Positions 1-7,683 are shown, counted from the first letter of the stretch. The stretch: 32,087 nucleotides of DNA from Oscillospiraceae bacterium (GCA_902791235.1 CADAUV010000011.1:1-32087); one strand, 5' to 3'. The notes: generated by a model not told the origin, from the letters alone. A program made the numbers and translations.

Positions 1-194
1 TCCTCAATATTTACAACAACAACCTCCTCGGGTGTAAGCGTATCGTAAGCCCTGCCCGAAGGTGTAATTACAAACTGAGTGTCGCTGATTCTTGCAGAAA
101 CATTACCCCATGTGCGGGCAATAAGACCGTTGTCGAGAAGTCTTTTACCTGCTTCTACTACTAATCTTTTAGCTTCTTCAATTTCGTAAGCCAT
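1..194 (-). CDS. Class II aldolase/adducin family protein (N-terminal part; continues beyond window start)
   Basis: Only the first 64 residues are present. The protein starts MAYEIEEAKRLVVEAGKRLL and contains TWGNVSAR followed by FVITPSG, the N-terminal pattern of the AraD/FucA class II aldolase fold (fuculose-phosphate aldolase, ribulose-phosphate 4-epimerase and relatives). These enzymes are zinc dependent and cleave or epimerise phosphorylated sugars; the zinc histidines lie further on and cannot be seen. The ATG at 192-194 is preceded by AAGGGGAA at good spacing. The gene lies 63 bases downstream of the aminotransferase gene in the same direction, behind a short terminator-like hairpin. 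With the kinase and transporter genes nearby, a role in cleaving a phosphorylated sugar is inferred. Family call firm, substrate unknown. Confidence 0.85.
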   Translation of the reverse strand, partial: MAYEIEEAKRLVVEAGKRLLDNGLIARTWGNVSARISDTQFVITPSGRAYDTLTPEEVVVVNIE

Positions 195-221
195 ATAAAT
201 TCCCCTTATTTAAAATGCGCC

Positions 222-244
222 AAAAGGGCGGTTAAAAACCGCCC
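222..244 (-). terminator. Terminator-like hairpin between aminotransferase and aldolase genes
   Basis: An 8-bp perfect GC-rich stem (226-233 with 237-244) has a 3-nt loop and, read leftward, is followed by TTTT. The U-run is short, so it probably terminates only part of the transcripts and lowers aldolase expression relative to the aminotransferase. It could instead be an mRNA-stabilising 3' stem. Confidence 0.6.
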
Positions 245-257
245 CGTATTCAGTCAA

Positions 258-1742
258 TTAATAATCAATCTTCTCACACTGTGAAAGAACCTTGTCAAAG
301 CGTCTGATGCACTCGTCAATGTCCTCTTCTGTATAAGCGCTTGATGTGTAAAGTCTTGAGCCTGCAAGTGTTACGATGCCCTCAGCCATATAAGCTGCGC
401 CCATGTACTGCATCTCTGTCTGACGGATACCTGTCTGCTTAAGAACATTAGGTACCTCCCAGATTTTCTTCCAGTTAATTCTGAACTGCATTGTAGCAAC
501 AGTGTGAAGGTGGCAAATTGAACCTACATTGTAGCATACAAACGGAAGGTCATACTTCTTGATTGACTCATTGATACCCTTTGTAAGTCTGTCAGCCATT
601 CTGCCTGCAACCTGACAAGCATTTCTCTTCTCAATCTCACAGATTACAGTGTAACCTGCAACGCAGGAGATAGGAGTAGCTGCCATTGTACCGCCGCACA
701 TAGCCTTATGAATCTTCTTGCCTTCAGCCTTATCAAGACCTGCGCCAAGATACTTCATAACCTCTTTGTGTCCGCCGATACCGCCTGCACCCGGATAACC
801 GCCGGCGATAATCTTACCGAAGATTGTGATATCAGGGTCGATACCGTAGTAACCCTGTGCGCCTGAAACGCCGATACGGAAGCCCGTAACAACCTCATCG
901 CAAACAAGGAGAGCGCCGTACTTACGGCAAAGTGCCTGTACGCCCTTCGGGAAATCCTTATCAACGGGACGGGTTGCCGACTCAGGACCGCATGGCTCAA
1001 TGAATACAGCAGCAGTACCGCCGCGGAACCTGTTAATCTTAAGCTTTGTCTCAAGTGATTTAAGGTCGTTCGGGAAGAACTCCTGTGTATGCTTGAATAC
1101 AAAGAGCGGAACACCGTGCGACTGAGTATTAAGAGTACCAGGTACACGCATACCCCATGCAAGCTGGTCAGACCAGCCGTGGTAAGCGCCGCCCATCTTA
1201 ATGATGTTCTTATGACCTGTTGCAAGACGAGCTACACGAACTGCGCACATACAAGCCTCTGTACCTGAACCGAGCATACGGAACATTTCAACTGAAGGTA
1301 CGCACTCGGAAATCTTCTTAGCAAGCTTGTACTCATAAGGATGGAAAAGACCTGTTGAAGGACCGCAGTCGTCAAGAAGCTCCTTAACCTTCTCTTTAAC
1401 AACATCATCGTTTGAACCGATGATTGTAGGACCGCCTGCCTGAAGGAAATCGAAGTACTCGTTACCGTCGATATCGTAAAGCTTATTGCCCTTAGCCTTG
1501 GTCATAACAATCGGGAAAGGATAGTTAAAAGCAAGGTTATGCTGTACGCCGCCGGGGATTACATTCTTAGCTTCTGTAATCATTTCCTTTGACTTAGCAC
1601 ACTTCTTCTCAAAGTACTCTTCCTCATACTTCTTAAGAGCTGTACGGTTAATTGAATAAATCGGTTTTTTGATGAGCGCGTCAAGCTGAGCTGTAAGAAG
1701 CGCTGCATCAGGATACTCTGAAATAGCAAATCTTGTATCCAT
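258..1742 (-). CDS. Class III PLP-dependent aminotransferase, GSAM-like
   Basis: A 494-residue fold-type I PLP enzyme. Visible motifs are GSGTEA (158-163, phosphate binding), YHGW (187-190), the CDEVVTGFR stretch around 281-289 with the cofactor-binding Asp, and FGKIIAGG with the probable PLP lysine K310. This pattern is closest to glutamate-1-semialdehyde aminomutase and related omega-aminotransferases. It is longer than a normal HemL (about 430 residues), mainly through about 50 extra N-terminal residues, and no haem genes are nearby, so a HemL role is unlikely. The ATG has AAGGGGG upstream. It is first in a leftward unit with a class II aldolase and is divergent from tetR, the FGGY kinase and the GPH transporter. 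It may remove or move an amino group on a sugar-derived substrate; the substrate cannot be read from sequence. Confidence 0.85.
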   Translation of the reverse strand: MDTRFAISEYPDAALLTAQLDALIKKPIYSINRTALKKYEEEYFEKKCAKSKEMITEAKNVIPGGVQHNLAFNYPFPIVMTKAKGNKLYDIDGNEYFDFLQAGGPTIIGSNDDVVKEKVKELLDDCGPSTGLFHPYEYKLAKKISECVPSVEMFRMLGSGTEACMCAVRVARLATGHKNIIKMGGAYHGWSDQLAWGMRVPGTLNTQSHGVPLFVFKHTQEFFPNDLKSLETKLKINRFRGGTAAVFIEPCGPESATRPVDKDFPKGVQALCRKYGALLVCDEVVTGFRIGVSGAQGYYGIDPDITIFGKIIAGGYPGAGGIGGHKEVMKYLGAGLDKAEGKKIHKAMCGGTMAATPISCVAGYTVICEIEKRNACQVAGRMADRLTKGINESIKKYDLPFVCYNVGSICHLHTVATMQFRINWKKIWEVPNVLKQTGIRQTEMQYMGAAYMAEGIVTLAGSRLYTSSAYTEEDIDECIRRFDKVLSQCEKIDY

Positions 1743-1782
1743 AGGTATTACCCCCTTAAATAATATTGATATGTATTCTTCC

Positions 1783-1826
1783 GTGAGCAGCCGCTCACCA
1801 TTTTGGGTGTGAGTAACGGCTCACCA
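1783..1826. promoter_or_regulatory. Tandem palindromic operator, probable TetR binding sites
   Basis: Two copies of an 18-base palindromic unit occur: GTGAGCAGCCGCTCACCA (1783-1800) and GTGAGTAACGGCTCACCA (1809-1826). They match at 15 of 18 positions, start 26 bases apart, and have GTGAG/CTCAC arms. Both lie just downstream of the predicted start site of the aminotransferase promoter, at roughly +10 and +36, where a bound repressor would block transcription. A divergent tetR gene starts about 190 bases away, and palindromes with TGAG/CTCA arms are common TetR-family targets. That this TetR is the binder is inference. In RNA the same repeats could form two small hairpins in the leader. Confidence 0.65.
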
Positions 1827-1839
1827 AATTTACACTTTT

Positions 1840-1867
1840 AGTATATCACTTTTTACTGATTTGTCAA
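1840..1867 (-). promoter_or_regulatory. Sigma-A-type promoter for the aminotransferase-aldolase unit
   Basis: On the minus strand, TTGACA (1862-1867) and TATACT (1840-1845) are separated by 16 bases, a near-consensus pair. The start site is predicted at about 1833, upstream of both palindromic operators and about 90 bases before the ATG. Confidence 0.7.
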
Positions 1868-1897
1868 ATAGTTTTAGGAGAAAATTTGGTTAAAATA

Positions 1898-1926
1898 TTG
1901 CAAAATTCTCTGAATAATGTTAGTAT
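1898..1926 (+). promoter_or_regulatory. Likely promoter of the tetR-kinase-transporter unit
   Basis: TTGCAA (1898-1903) and TAGTAT (1921-1926) are separated by 17 bases, an acceptable sigma-A pair. The predicted start at about 1933 leaves an 84-base leader to the ATG at 2017. The operator palindromes lie more than 70 bases upstream, so they do not overlap this promoter. Confidence 0.5.
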
Positions 1927-1969
1927 GATTAAGGTTAGATTAACAGAATTGAGGGAGATTTGTAAACTC

Positions 1970-1999
1970 TGCACAAAGTCAATTTGTCTTTTTTGTGCA
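1970..1999 (+). repeat. Inverted repeat in the tetR leader
   Basis: TGCACAAA (1970-1977) and TTTGTGCA (1992-1999) are perfect 8-base inverted arms around a 14-base centre. The element lies between the predicted promoter and the ATG at 2017. It could be a leader hairpin or a second regulator site; it does not match the GTGAG-type palindromes. Confidence 0.4.
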
Positions 2000-2016
2000 A
2001 CGATACAAAATTAAAA

Positions 2017-2700
2017 ATGACGCAACACAAATATTACAAGGACGCCTTTGACAGAGTTGACGACAGCAGAAAGAACAAGCTGCTTGAAATTGCGATTGAC
2101 GAATTTGCTTCAAAGGGTTTTAAAAATGCTAACATTAATATAATTGCAAAAAACGCGGGTATCTCCATCGGACTTATGTACAAATACTTTGCTACCAAGG
2201 ACGATTTGTTCATCACCTGCCTTAAGTACGGCATGACAAAGCTTGAACATTCGCTTAACGATATTATGCTCAGCGACGACAGACTTCTTGTCAAAACCGA
2301 AAAGCTCATACGCACTATCTGTTCACATTCAAAGAAGTACTCAAAATACATCAGTCTGTATAACGAGGTCGGAGCGGAAAAGGGTACGAGCGAGCGCACA
2401 AGGCTTATGGTCGAGGAGATTGAAACCAAGAGAAGCTCGATTTACATTGAAACGATTACGAAAGCTTTTGAAAACAAGGATGTCAGGGCTGACCTTGACC
2501 CCAAACTTTTCGCCTTCTTTCTTGATAACCTGCTTACAATGCTCCAGTTTTCCTACACCTGCGATTATTACAGGGAGAGATTTTTAATCTACACGGGAAT
2601 TGATATTGACGAAGCTGACGAGGAGATGATTATATCCCAGCTTCTGAAATTCATTGAATCGGCGTTCACCGTGTCGCACGAGGAGCTTAAGAATTTATAA
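2017..2700 (+). CDS. TetR/AcrR family transcriptional regulator
   Basis: A 227-residue protein with an N-terminal TetR helix-turn-helix at about residues 21-64. The recognition part reads NAGISIGLMYKYFATKDDLF, a typical TetR pattern. The remaining helical domain would bind a ligand and form the dimer; it shows no diagnostic motif. The ATG at 2017 was chosen because the DNA-binding domain follows at normal distance. A TTG at 1984 in the same frame would add 11 residues, but it sits in the loop of an inverted repeat, and neither start has a strong ribosome binding site. The gene is divergent from the aminotransferase and 21 bases upstream of the FGGY kinase, so it is probably the local regulator acting on the operator pair at 1783-1826. 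The inducer is unknown. Confidence 0.9.
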   Translation: MTQHKYYKDAFDRVDDSRKNKLLEIAIDEFASKGFKNANINIIAKNAGISIGLMYKYFATKDDLFITCLKYGMTKLEHSLNDIMLSDDRLLVKTEKLIRTICSHSKKYSKYISLYNEVGAEKGTSERTRLMVEEIETKRSSIYIETITKAFENKDVRADLDPKLFAFFLDNLLTMLQFSYTCDYYRERFLIYTGIDIDEADEEMIISQLLKFIESAFTVSHEELKNL

Positions 2701-2721
2701 ACATTTTTAGGGGGAATATAA

Positions 2722-4341
2722 ATGAGTAAGTATGTAATCACATACGATATCGGTACAACGGGTATTAAGACCTGTCTTATCGAGATTGACCAAACGATGA
2801 GAATACTTGCCTCCGCAACCGAGGGCTACGCCCTTTATGTTGACGAGGAGACGGGCGTGAAAGGCGGCGCCGAGCAGGACGCTGACGAGTGGTGGAGCGC
2901 AATGTGCATTACCACTAAAGAGGTGTTCGAGAAGGTGCCTAATGTTACTAAGGAGCAGATTGAGGGCATCAGCTTCTGCTCCGCTATGCAGGGCCTTGTT
3001 CTTGTTGACAGAGAGGGCAAGTGCATACGCCGTCCAATGACCTATATGGACCAGCGCGCAAGAGCGGAAATCAAGGAGGGCATCGCCCACGGTATTCAGG
3101 TTGCAGGCGCAGAGGTTACAAAGCTTCTCAAGTATCTGAAGTACACAAAGGCGGTTTCCTCATCCGTAAAGGACCCCATATGGAAATACAAGTGGGTTGA
3201 GGCGCACGAGCCTGAAAACTTCAAGAAAATCTATAAGTGGCTTGATATTAAAGAGTATCTTATCTGCAGAGCGAGCGGCGAATTCGTAATGACAAACGAT
3301 TCCGCCTTCGGCACGCTGCTCTACGATACAAGACCGGGTCATGAAGGCTGGTGTAAGCCGATTTGCGATATGGTCGGCGTAAATATCGAGCATATGCCTA
3401 AGATTATGAAATCCACGGATAAGGTCGGTGAGGTTACCGAGGTTGCGGCTGCAGAGCTTGGTCTTGCACCCGGCACGGCTGTTTACGGCGGCGGCGGCGA
3501 CGCTTCGCTTATAGGCGTGGGCGCAGGCGCTGTCGAGGTCGGCGACACACATATTTACTCGGGTACATCGGGCTGGGTCGGCACGGTTGTTGACAAGCAG
3601 GTTGTTGACGCAGGCGCAATGATGGCTTCAATCGTCGGCGCTAATCCCGAATCCTATAACTACTTCGGCGAGCTTGAAACCTCAAACAAGTGCGTAGGCT
3701 GGGTAAAGGACCACCTTGCGCTTGACGAAATCGGCGTTTACCTCAAGAGATATGGAAATGCAATCGACTCGCTTGAGCAGGTTGAGCTTAATATGTACGA
3801 TTATCTCGAGGAGGTAATTGAGAGGGCTGAGCCCGGCTCCGACGGCGTAGTATTCACGCCCTGGCTTCACGGTAACCGCTGTCCCTTCGAGGACCCGAAC
3901 GCAGCAGGTATGTTCTTTAACATCAAGCTCGGCACGGGCAAAACAGAGATGATTCGTGCCGTTGTTGAGGGTATCTGCTTCCATATGAGATGGATGCTTG
4001 AAAGACAGGACAAGAAAAACGAAGTAAAGATTGCTGATTCAGTACGCTTCTGCGGCGGCGGCGCTCTCGGCGAAGCCACCTGTCAGATACTTGCCGACAT
4101 ACTCCAGAAGGATATTGTTGTTGTTGAATCACCGCAGAATATCGGCGCGGTTGGCGCTGCTGCCTGTATCGCGGTAGGTATGGGCCTTATCCCCAAGATT
4201 ACCGATGTTAAAAAGCTTATTCCTATAAAGACTACATATAAGCCAAACCCTGCAAACAAAGCGGTTTACGACAGGAATTTCAAGGTGTTCAAAAACCTTT
4301 ATAAATGTAATAAAGAGAATTTCGCAATTCTTAACGGATAA
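2722..4341 (+). CDS. FGGY-family carbohydrate kinase
   Basis: A 539-residue sugar kinase of the ASKHA fold. The N-terminal phosphate loop reads DIGTTGIKT (9-17), the catalytic aspartate is probably D260 in GGGGDAS, GTSGW follows at 281-285, and CGGGALGE near 445 belongs to the C-terminal ATP-binding lobe. The layout is nearest to xylulokinase. However, the substrate-recognition MHG triplet of XylB is replaced by MQG (89-91), so the substrate may not be xylulose. A strong AGGGGG site precedes the ATG. It is the second gene of a tetR-kinase-transporter unit and probably phosphorylates the sugar brought in by the GPH transporter, giving a substrate for the class II aldolase. No isomerase gene is visible. 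Confidence 0.9.
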   Translation: MSKYVITYDIGTTGIKTCLIEIDQTMRILASATEGYALYVDEETGVKGGAEQDADEWWSAMCITTKEVFEKVPNVTKEQIEGISFCSAMQGLVLVDREGKCIRRPMTYMDQRARAEIKEGIAHGIQVAGAEVTKLLKYLKYTKAVSSSVKDPIWKYKWVEAHEPENFKKIYKWLDIKEYLICRASGEFVMTNDSAFGTLLYDTRPGHEGWCKPICDMVGVNIEHMPKIMKSTDKVGEVTEVAAAELGLAPGTAVYGGGGDASLIGVGAGAVEVGDTHIYSGTSGWVGTVVDKQVVDAGAMMASIVGANPESYNYFGELETSNKCVGWVKDHLALDEIGVYLKRYGNAIDSLEQVELNMYDYLEEVIERAEPGSDGVVFTPWLHGNRCPFEDPNAAGMFFNIKLGTGKTEMIRAVVEGICFHMRWMLERQDKKNEVKIADSVRFCGGGALGEATCQILADILQKDIVVVESPQNIGAVGAAACIAVGMGLIPKITDVKKLIPIKTTYKPNPANKAVYDRNFKVFKNLYKCNKENFAILNG

Positions 4342-4346
4342 AAATT

Positions 4347-4375
4347 CAGCGGACAGTTTGTGCTGTCCGCTGTTT
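4347..4375 (+). terminator. Hairpin between kinase and transporter genes
   Basis: A perfect 10-bp stem, CAGCGGACAG (4347-4356) with CTGTCCGCTG (4363-4372), has a 6-nt loop and is followed by only TTT. It begins six bases after the kinase stop codon. The weak U-run suggests partial termination or 3'-end protection that tunes transporter expression. Confidence 0.55.
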
Positions 4376-4378
4376 AAT

Positions 4379-4406
4379 CAGAGCAGGATGAACCCGAATC
4401 GCTCTG
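4379..4406 (+). repeat. Second, weaker stem-loop before the transporter gene
   Basis: CAGAGC (4379-4384) pairs with GCTCTG (4401-4406). GAT/ATC can pair inside after a two-base bulge, leaving an 8-base loop. It lies directly after the stronger 10-bp hairpin and just before the transporter ribosome binding site. Its function is unclear. Confidence 0.35.
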
Positions 4407-4428
4407 CTTATGTATGAAAGGAAAAATG

Positions 4429-5871
4429 ATGGAAGAAACAAAATTCGTAAGCCGCAAGGAGAAGGTGAGCTTTCTCACAGGTCTTACGGGACAGAATCTG
4501 GTGTACTCACTTATCGGCGGCTCGTTTTTCACCTACTTTATGACGGATATTGCGCTGTTCCCTGCGCTCGCAGTTTCAGCCCTTCTGATTGTTATGAAGG
4601 TATGGGACGGCATCAACGACCCGATTGTAGGCTCGTTCATCGACAAGCACACCTTTAAAAACGGGGAAAAGCTCAGACCGTTTCTGAAATATACTCCCCT
4701 GCCCGTAGGCATTTTTACCGTGCTGATTTTCCTTGTGTTCTCGACAAAGGAGGATTTGCTCTGGCTGAGAATATCGTACTTTATAATTATGTACATATGC
4801 TGGGATTTGGCGTACACCGTACAGGATGTTTCAATATGGGGCATCACGGCAATGGTATCGCCGAATTCAAACGAGAGGGACGGCTTTGTACAGTGGGCGA
4901 GAACGGTCGGCTCAATCGTTTACGGCGTAGCAAGCACTGCAATCCCCATGGCGCTTGAAATGGTAGTCAACGCAACGGGTCAGTCCTTCGCGCTGATAAC
5001 ACTTGTATTCGCAATCATCTTCGGTCTCGGTGGCGCAATGCTCAGTAAACGCTCATATGCGGCGCACGAGAGAATTCATGTTGTTCAGGAGGAAAAGCAG
5101 GCAAGCCTTTGGGAAAGCTTTTCGCTTCTTTTCAAAAACAGGATGCTTATGCTTGTAACGCTTGCAAACATTCTCGGCTCGGTTGGCTTCGGCGTTAACC
5201 TCATAACATATTTCTTCAAGTATGAGATACCGTCGGATTTCCTCGGCGAAAACAGCCTTATCGGCGCTCTCGGACTCACCACAATCTATTATGTGCTGAC
5301 AGCGGCGCCTGGCTTCATCGGAATGATTTTTGCCGACAAGATGAAAAAGCTCTGCGGCAGCTATGTAAACGCGCTCATCTTTATGAAGCTGTTTAATGTA
5401 ATTGTAAGAGTTATAGCTTACTTCGTGGGATTTGAGGGTCACAAGCTCTGGCTTGCCCTTATTATAATAGGTATAGGATGTATTCCGATGGGTGCCGAAT
5501 CAATCGCTCAGACCTCTGTTTTCTGCGACAGTATAGATTATATGGAGTGGAAAACGGGCAAGAGAACCGAGGGCATAACCTTCTCAATGCAGACCTCGTT
5601 CACCAAAATAACAAGCGGTATCACGGCAGGACTTGCAACGCTTGCGCTTCATCTGCTTCACTACCGCGCAATTGACGACGCGGCGGTTTATGTCGGAACG
5701 CAGACAGCGGCATTTGACAAGTGGATATGGCCGCTCGTTATACTCACTCCTGCGCTTGCAAGCGTGCTTTACATAATACCGCTTCTGTTTATCGGATACA
5801 CCAAGGATAAACGCGCAGTGGTTGAAAAGGAGCTTGCGGAAAGAAGAGCTAAAGCTGAAATAAAAGAATAA
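4429..5871 (+). CDS. GPH-family (MelB-like) MFS sugar transporter
   Basis: About 480 residues with roughly 12 hydrophobic membrane segments. Near the N-terminus, VWDGINDPIVGSFID matches the WDAxNDPxxG signature of the glycoside-pentoside-hexuronide:cation symporters (MelB, XynB/UidB relatives), including the cation-site aspartates. The ATG at 4429 is preferred because AAAGGA ends seven bases upstream; in-frame ATGs at 4414 and 4426 are possible. It is the last gene of the tetR-kinase unit, separated from the kinase by two hairpins and followed by a strong terminator. It should import a sugar or glycoside with Na+ or H+; the substrate is unknown but is presumably the one the FGGY kinase acts on. 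Confidence 0.9.
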   Translation: MEETKFVSRKEKVSFLTGLTGQNLVYSLIGGSFFTYFMTDIALFPALAVSALLIVMKVWDGINDPIVGSFIDKHTFKNGEKLRPFLKYTPLPVGIFTVLIFLVFSTKEDLLWLRISYFIIMYICWDLAYTVQDVSIWGITAMVSPNSNERDGFVQWARTVGSIVYGVASTAIPMALEMVVNATGQSFALITLVFAIIFGLGGAMLSKRSYAAHERIHVVQEEKQASLWESFSLLFKNRMLMLVTLANILGSVGFGVNLITYFFKYEIPSDFLGENSLIGALGLTTIYYVLTAAPGFIGMIFADKMKKLCGSYVNALIFMKLFNVIVRVIAYFVGFEGHKLWLALIIIGIGCIPMGAESIAQTSVFCDSIDYMEWKTGKRTEGITFSMQTSFTKITSGITAGLATLALHLLHYRAIDDAAVYVGTQTAAFDKWIWPLVILTPALASVLYIIPLLFIGYTKDKRAVVEKELAERRAKAEIKE

Positions 5872-5875
5872 AAGA

Positions 5876-5916
5876 AACGCTGTGGAGAAGCAAGTGCGTT
5901 ATCCACAGCGTTTTTT
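5876..5916. terminator. Bidirectional intrinsic terminator
   Basis: An 11-bp perfect stem (5876-5886 with 5902-5912) has a 15-base loop and is followed on the plus strand by a T-run to 5916. On the minus strand the stem is also followed by a T-rich stretch. It therefore ends both the transporter unit and the converging long operon whose last gene stops at 5918. Confidence 0.85.
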
Positions 5917-5917
5917 A

Positions 5918-6760
5918 TTACATTTCTTCCTCGGCTTTACCCGACATTATGTATTCAAGCAGGTCTGCTACGCAGCCTTTATTACAATGGCATGCCTCGA
6001 ATTTACAAATCTTATGTATTGCCGAGGGCGCCTGCCCTGCGCAGGCAGGAAGTCCTACCGTTTTAAGCATATCCCAGTCGTTATAGTAATCACCGATTGC
6101 GGCGACATGGGATTTTTCTATTTTAAGCATATCGGCAAGCTTCATAATTCCCACGCCCTTATGAGTATCCTTCTGGAGCATCTCAAGCGTAAGGACTGAC
6201 GAACGCATAAAATTCGCATTCGGGTTTTCCATTTTATTGATAAGATTTTCAAGCTTGATAATCGTAAACGGATTTGACCAGAAAATGACCTTCATCCAGC
6301 CGTCCTCGGGGATGTCGTCAACTGACCTGACATACTCATAATTAGCCTTGTCAAAGTGCATCGTGCTTTTGGAAAGAAGTCCGCTTTTGACAATGTAAAC
6401 ATAGTCGTCAAAGTAAACGCCGATGTCAACGCTCTTGAAAATATCGTCAAATTCCTTTGAGATATAGCGTACAAACTCCCTGCCCTCAGCACCTATGGTA
6501 TTTCGCCACATCATCTTTTTCTGGCGATAATCGTAAAGGCCTGCGCCGTTTAAAACTATCGCGGGCTGATTAGCTGTAATCCTGTTATAGTTTCTCTCGA
6601 GGCTTGACTGAAGTCTGCCCGATGCGAGAGTGAAATTACCGCCAAGCTCCGTGAATTTTTTTATAGCGGCATAATTCCTTGAAGGGAGCTTTCTTAATTT
6701 ATTATTTAGTGTGCCGTCGATATCGGAAACGACAAGCCAGTTTTCAAATGTCTTTTCCAT
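5918..6760 (-). CDS. Cof-type HAD-superfamily phosphatase
   Basis: About 280 residues. The haloacid dehalogenase motifs are in order: DIDGTL with D13 as nucleophile and D15, the ASGR serine motif, a lysine before GVGIMKLAD, and GDYYNDWDML with the metal-binding aspartates. The insert between motifs is a C2B-type cap, as in the Cof/YidA group, which dephosphorylate small sugar phosphates or flavin precursors; specificity cannot be predicted. The ATG at 6760 has AGGTG six bases upstream. A GTG at 6769 overlapping the previous stop codon is the alternative. It is the last gene of the long leftward operon, five bases behind the pseudouridine synthase. Confidence 0.88.
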   Translation of the reverse strand: MEKTFENWLVVSDIDGTLNNKLRKLPSRNYAAIKKFTELGGNFTLASGRLQSSLERNYNRITANQPAIVLNGAGLYDYRQKKMMWRNTIGAEGREFVRYISKEFDDIFKSVDIGVYFDDYVYIVKSGLLSKSTMHFDKANYEYVRSVDDIPEDGWMKVIFWSNPFTIIKLENLINKMENPNANFMRSSVLTLEMLQKDTHKGVGIMKLADMLKIEKSHVAAIGDYYNDWDMLKTVGLPACAGQAPSAIHKICKFEACHCNKGCVADLLEYIMSGKAEEEM

Positions 6761-6765
6761 AAAAA

Positions 6766-7683
6766 TCACCTGTCAGAAAGAGTATTTAAAAATCGGTTAA
6801 AGTATTCCGGGAGCTCGCTTTGAAACTCCATATATTCGTTTGTCCTCGGGTGAACAAAGCCAATCTCGCCTGCATGGAGGCACTGACCGCCGAGAGAGGT
6901 TATAACCTTTTTCGGACCGTAGACGCTGTCGCCTGCGAGCGGATGACCTATATATGCCATATGGACTCTTATCTGATGCGTCCTGCCTGTTTCAAGAATA
7001 CAGCGGATATGTGTAAAATCGCCGAAGCGTTCAAGCACCTCGTAATGAGTTATAGCATCCTTACTGTTCTTATCGGTTACAGCCATCTTTTTCCTGTCCT
7101 TAGGGCTTCTGCCTATGGGCTGATGAACGGTGCCGCTGTCCTCTCTGAAATTGCCGTACGCCACCGCCTGATACGCTCTGTGAAAGGAATGTTCCTTAAT
7201 CTGCTGAGCAAGTCCGAGATGCGCCGTATCATTCTTGGCGACTATGAGAAGTCCCGAGGTATCCTTGTCAATCCTGTGGACGATACCGGGTCTTATCACA
7301 CCGTTAATACCGCTCAGGCTGTCGCCGCAGTGATACATAAGAGCATTTACAAGAGTACCCGTATAATTGCCGTTTGCAGGATGAACAACCATACCCTTCG
7401 GCTTATTTACAACAAGGAGGTCGGAATCCTCATAGACAATATCGACGGGTATATTCTCAGCCGTTATTTCAAGAGGGACTGCGTCGGGAACGGTTACCGA
7501 AAGCTCATCGTTCTCCCTGCACTTATAATTCTTAGCGCAGGAGGTACCGTTAACAAGAACATTCCCGCTCTCAAACAGCTTCACGACGGCGCTTCTTGTC
7601 AGCTCAAGCTTTTCGCTGAGAAGCTTATCGGCACGCTTGCCGACATCATCCGTTTCAACTGTCAGACTTGTCTGAGTGCTCAT
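6766..7683 (-). CDS. rluD: RluD/YlyB-type pseudouridine synthase
   Basis: A 305-residue RluA-family enzyme that isomerises uridine to pseudouridine in RNA, most likely large-subunit rRNA. An S4 RNA-binding domain occupies about residues 15-70 (KRADKLLSEKLELTRSAV). The catalytic motif HRIDKDTSGLL contains the invariant aspartate D139, and GRTHQIRVH follows further on. The start codon lies inside the 3' end of lspA, overlapping by 29 bases, with AAGGAG about seven bases ahead of it within lspA. The lspA-rluD pair matches lspA-ylyB of Bacillus subtilis. The exact rRNA target is not certain from sequence, so the symbol is by family. Confidence 0.9.
   Translation of the reverse strand: MSTQTSLTVETDDVGKRADKLLSEKLELTRSAVVKLFESGNVLVNGTSCAKNYKCRENDELSVTVPDAVPLEITAENIPVDIVYEDSDLLVVNKPKGMVVHPANGNYTGTLVNALMYHCGDSLSGINGVIRPGIVHRIDKDTSGLLIVAKNDTAHLGLAQQIKEHSFHRAYQAVAYGNFREDSGTVHQPIGRSPKDRKKMAVTDKNSKDAITHYEVLERFGDFTHIRCILETGRTHQIRVHMAYIGHPLAGDSVYGPKKVITSLGGQCLHAGEIGFVHPRTNEYMEFQSELPEYFNRFLNTLSDR

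Noticed and set aside
258..1742. Reading the aminotransferase as HemL for tetrapyrrole synthesis
   Set aside because: It is longer than HemL, has a different N-terminus and sits in a TetR-linked sugar locus with no haem genes.
4379..4408. Minus-strand sequence resembling a tRNA T-arm (CGGGTTCATCC)
   Set aside because: There is no acceptor stem, anticodon arm or CCA-compatible end; the bases are better explained as a small stem-loop.
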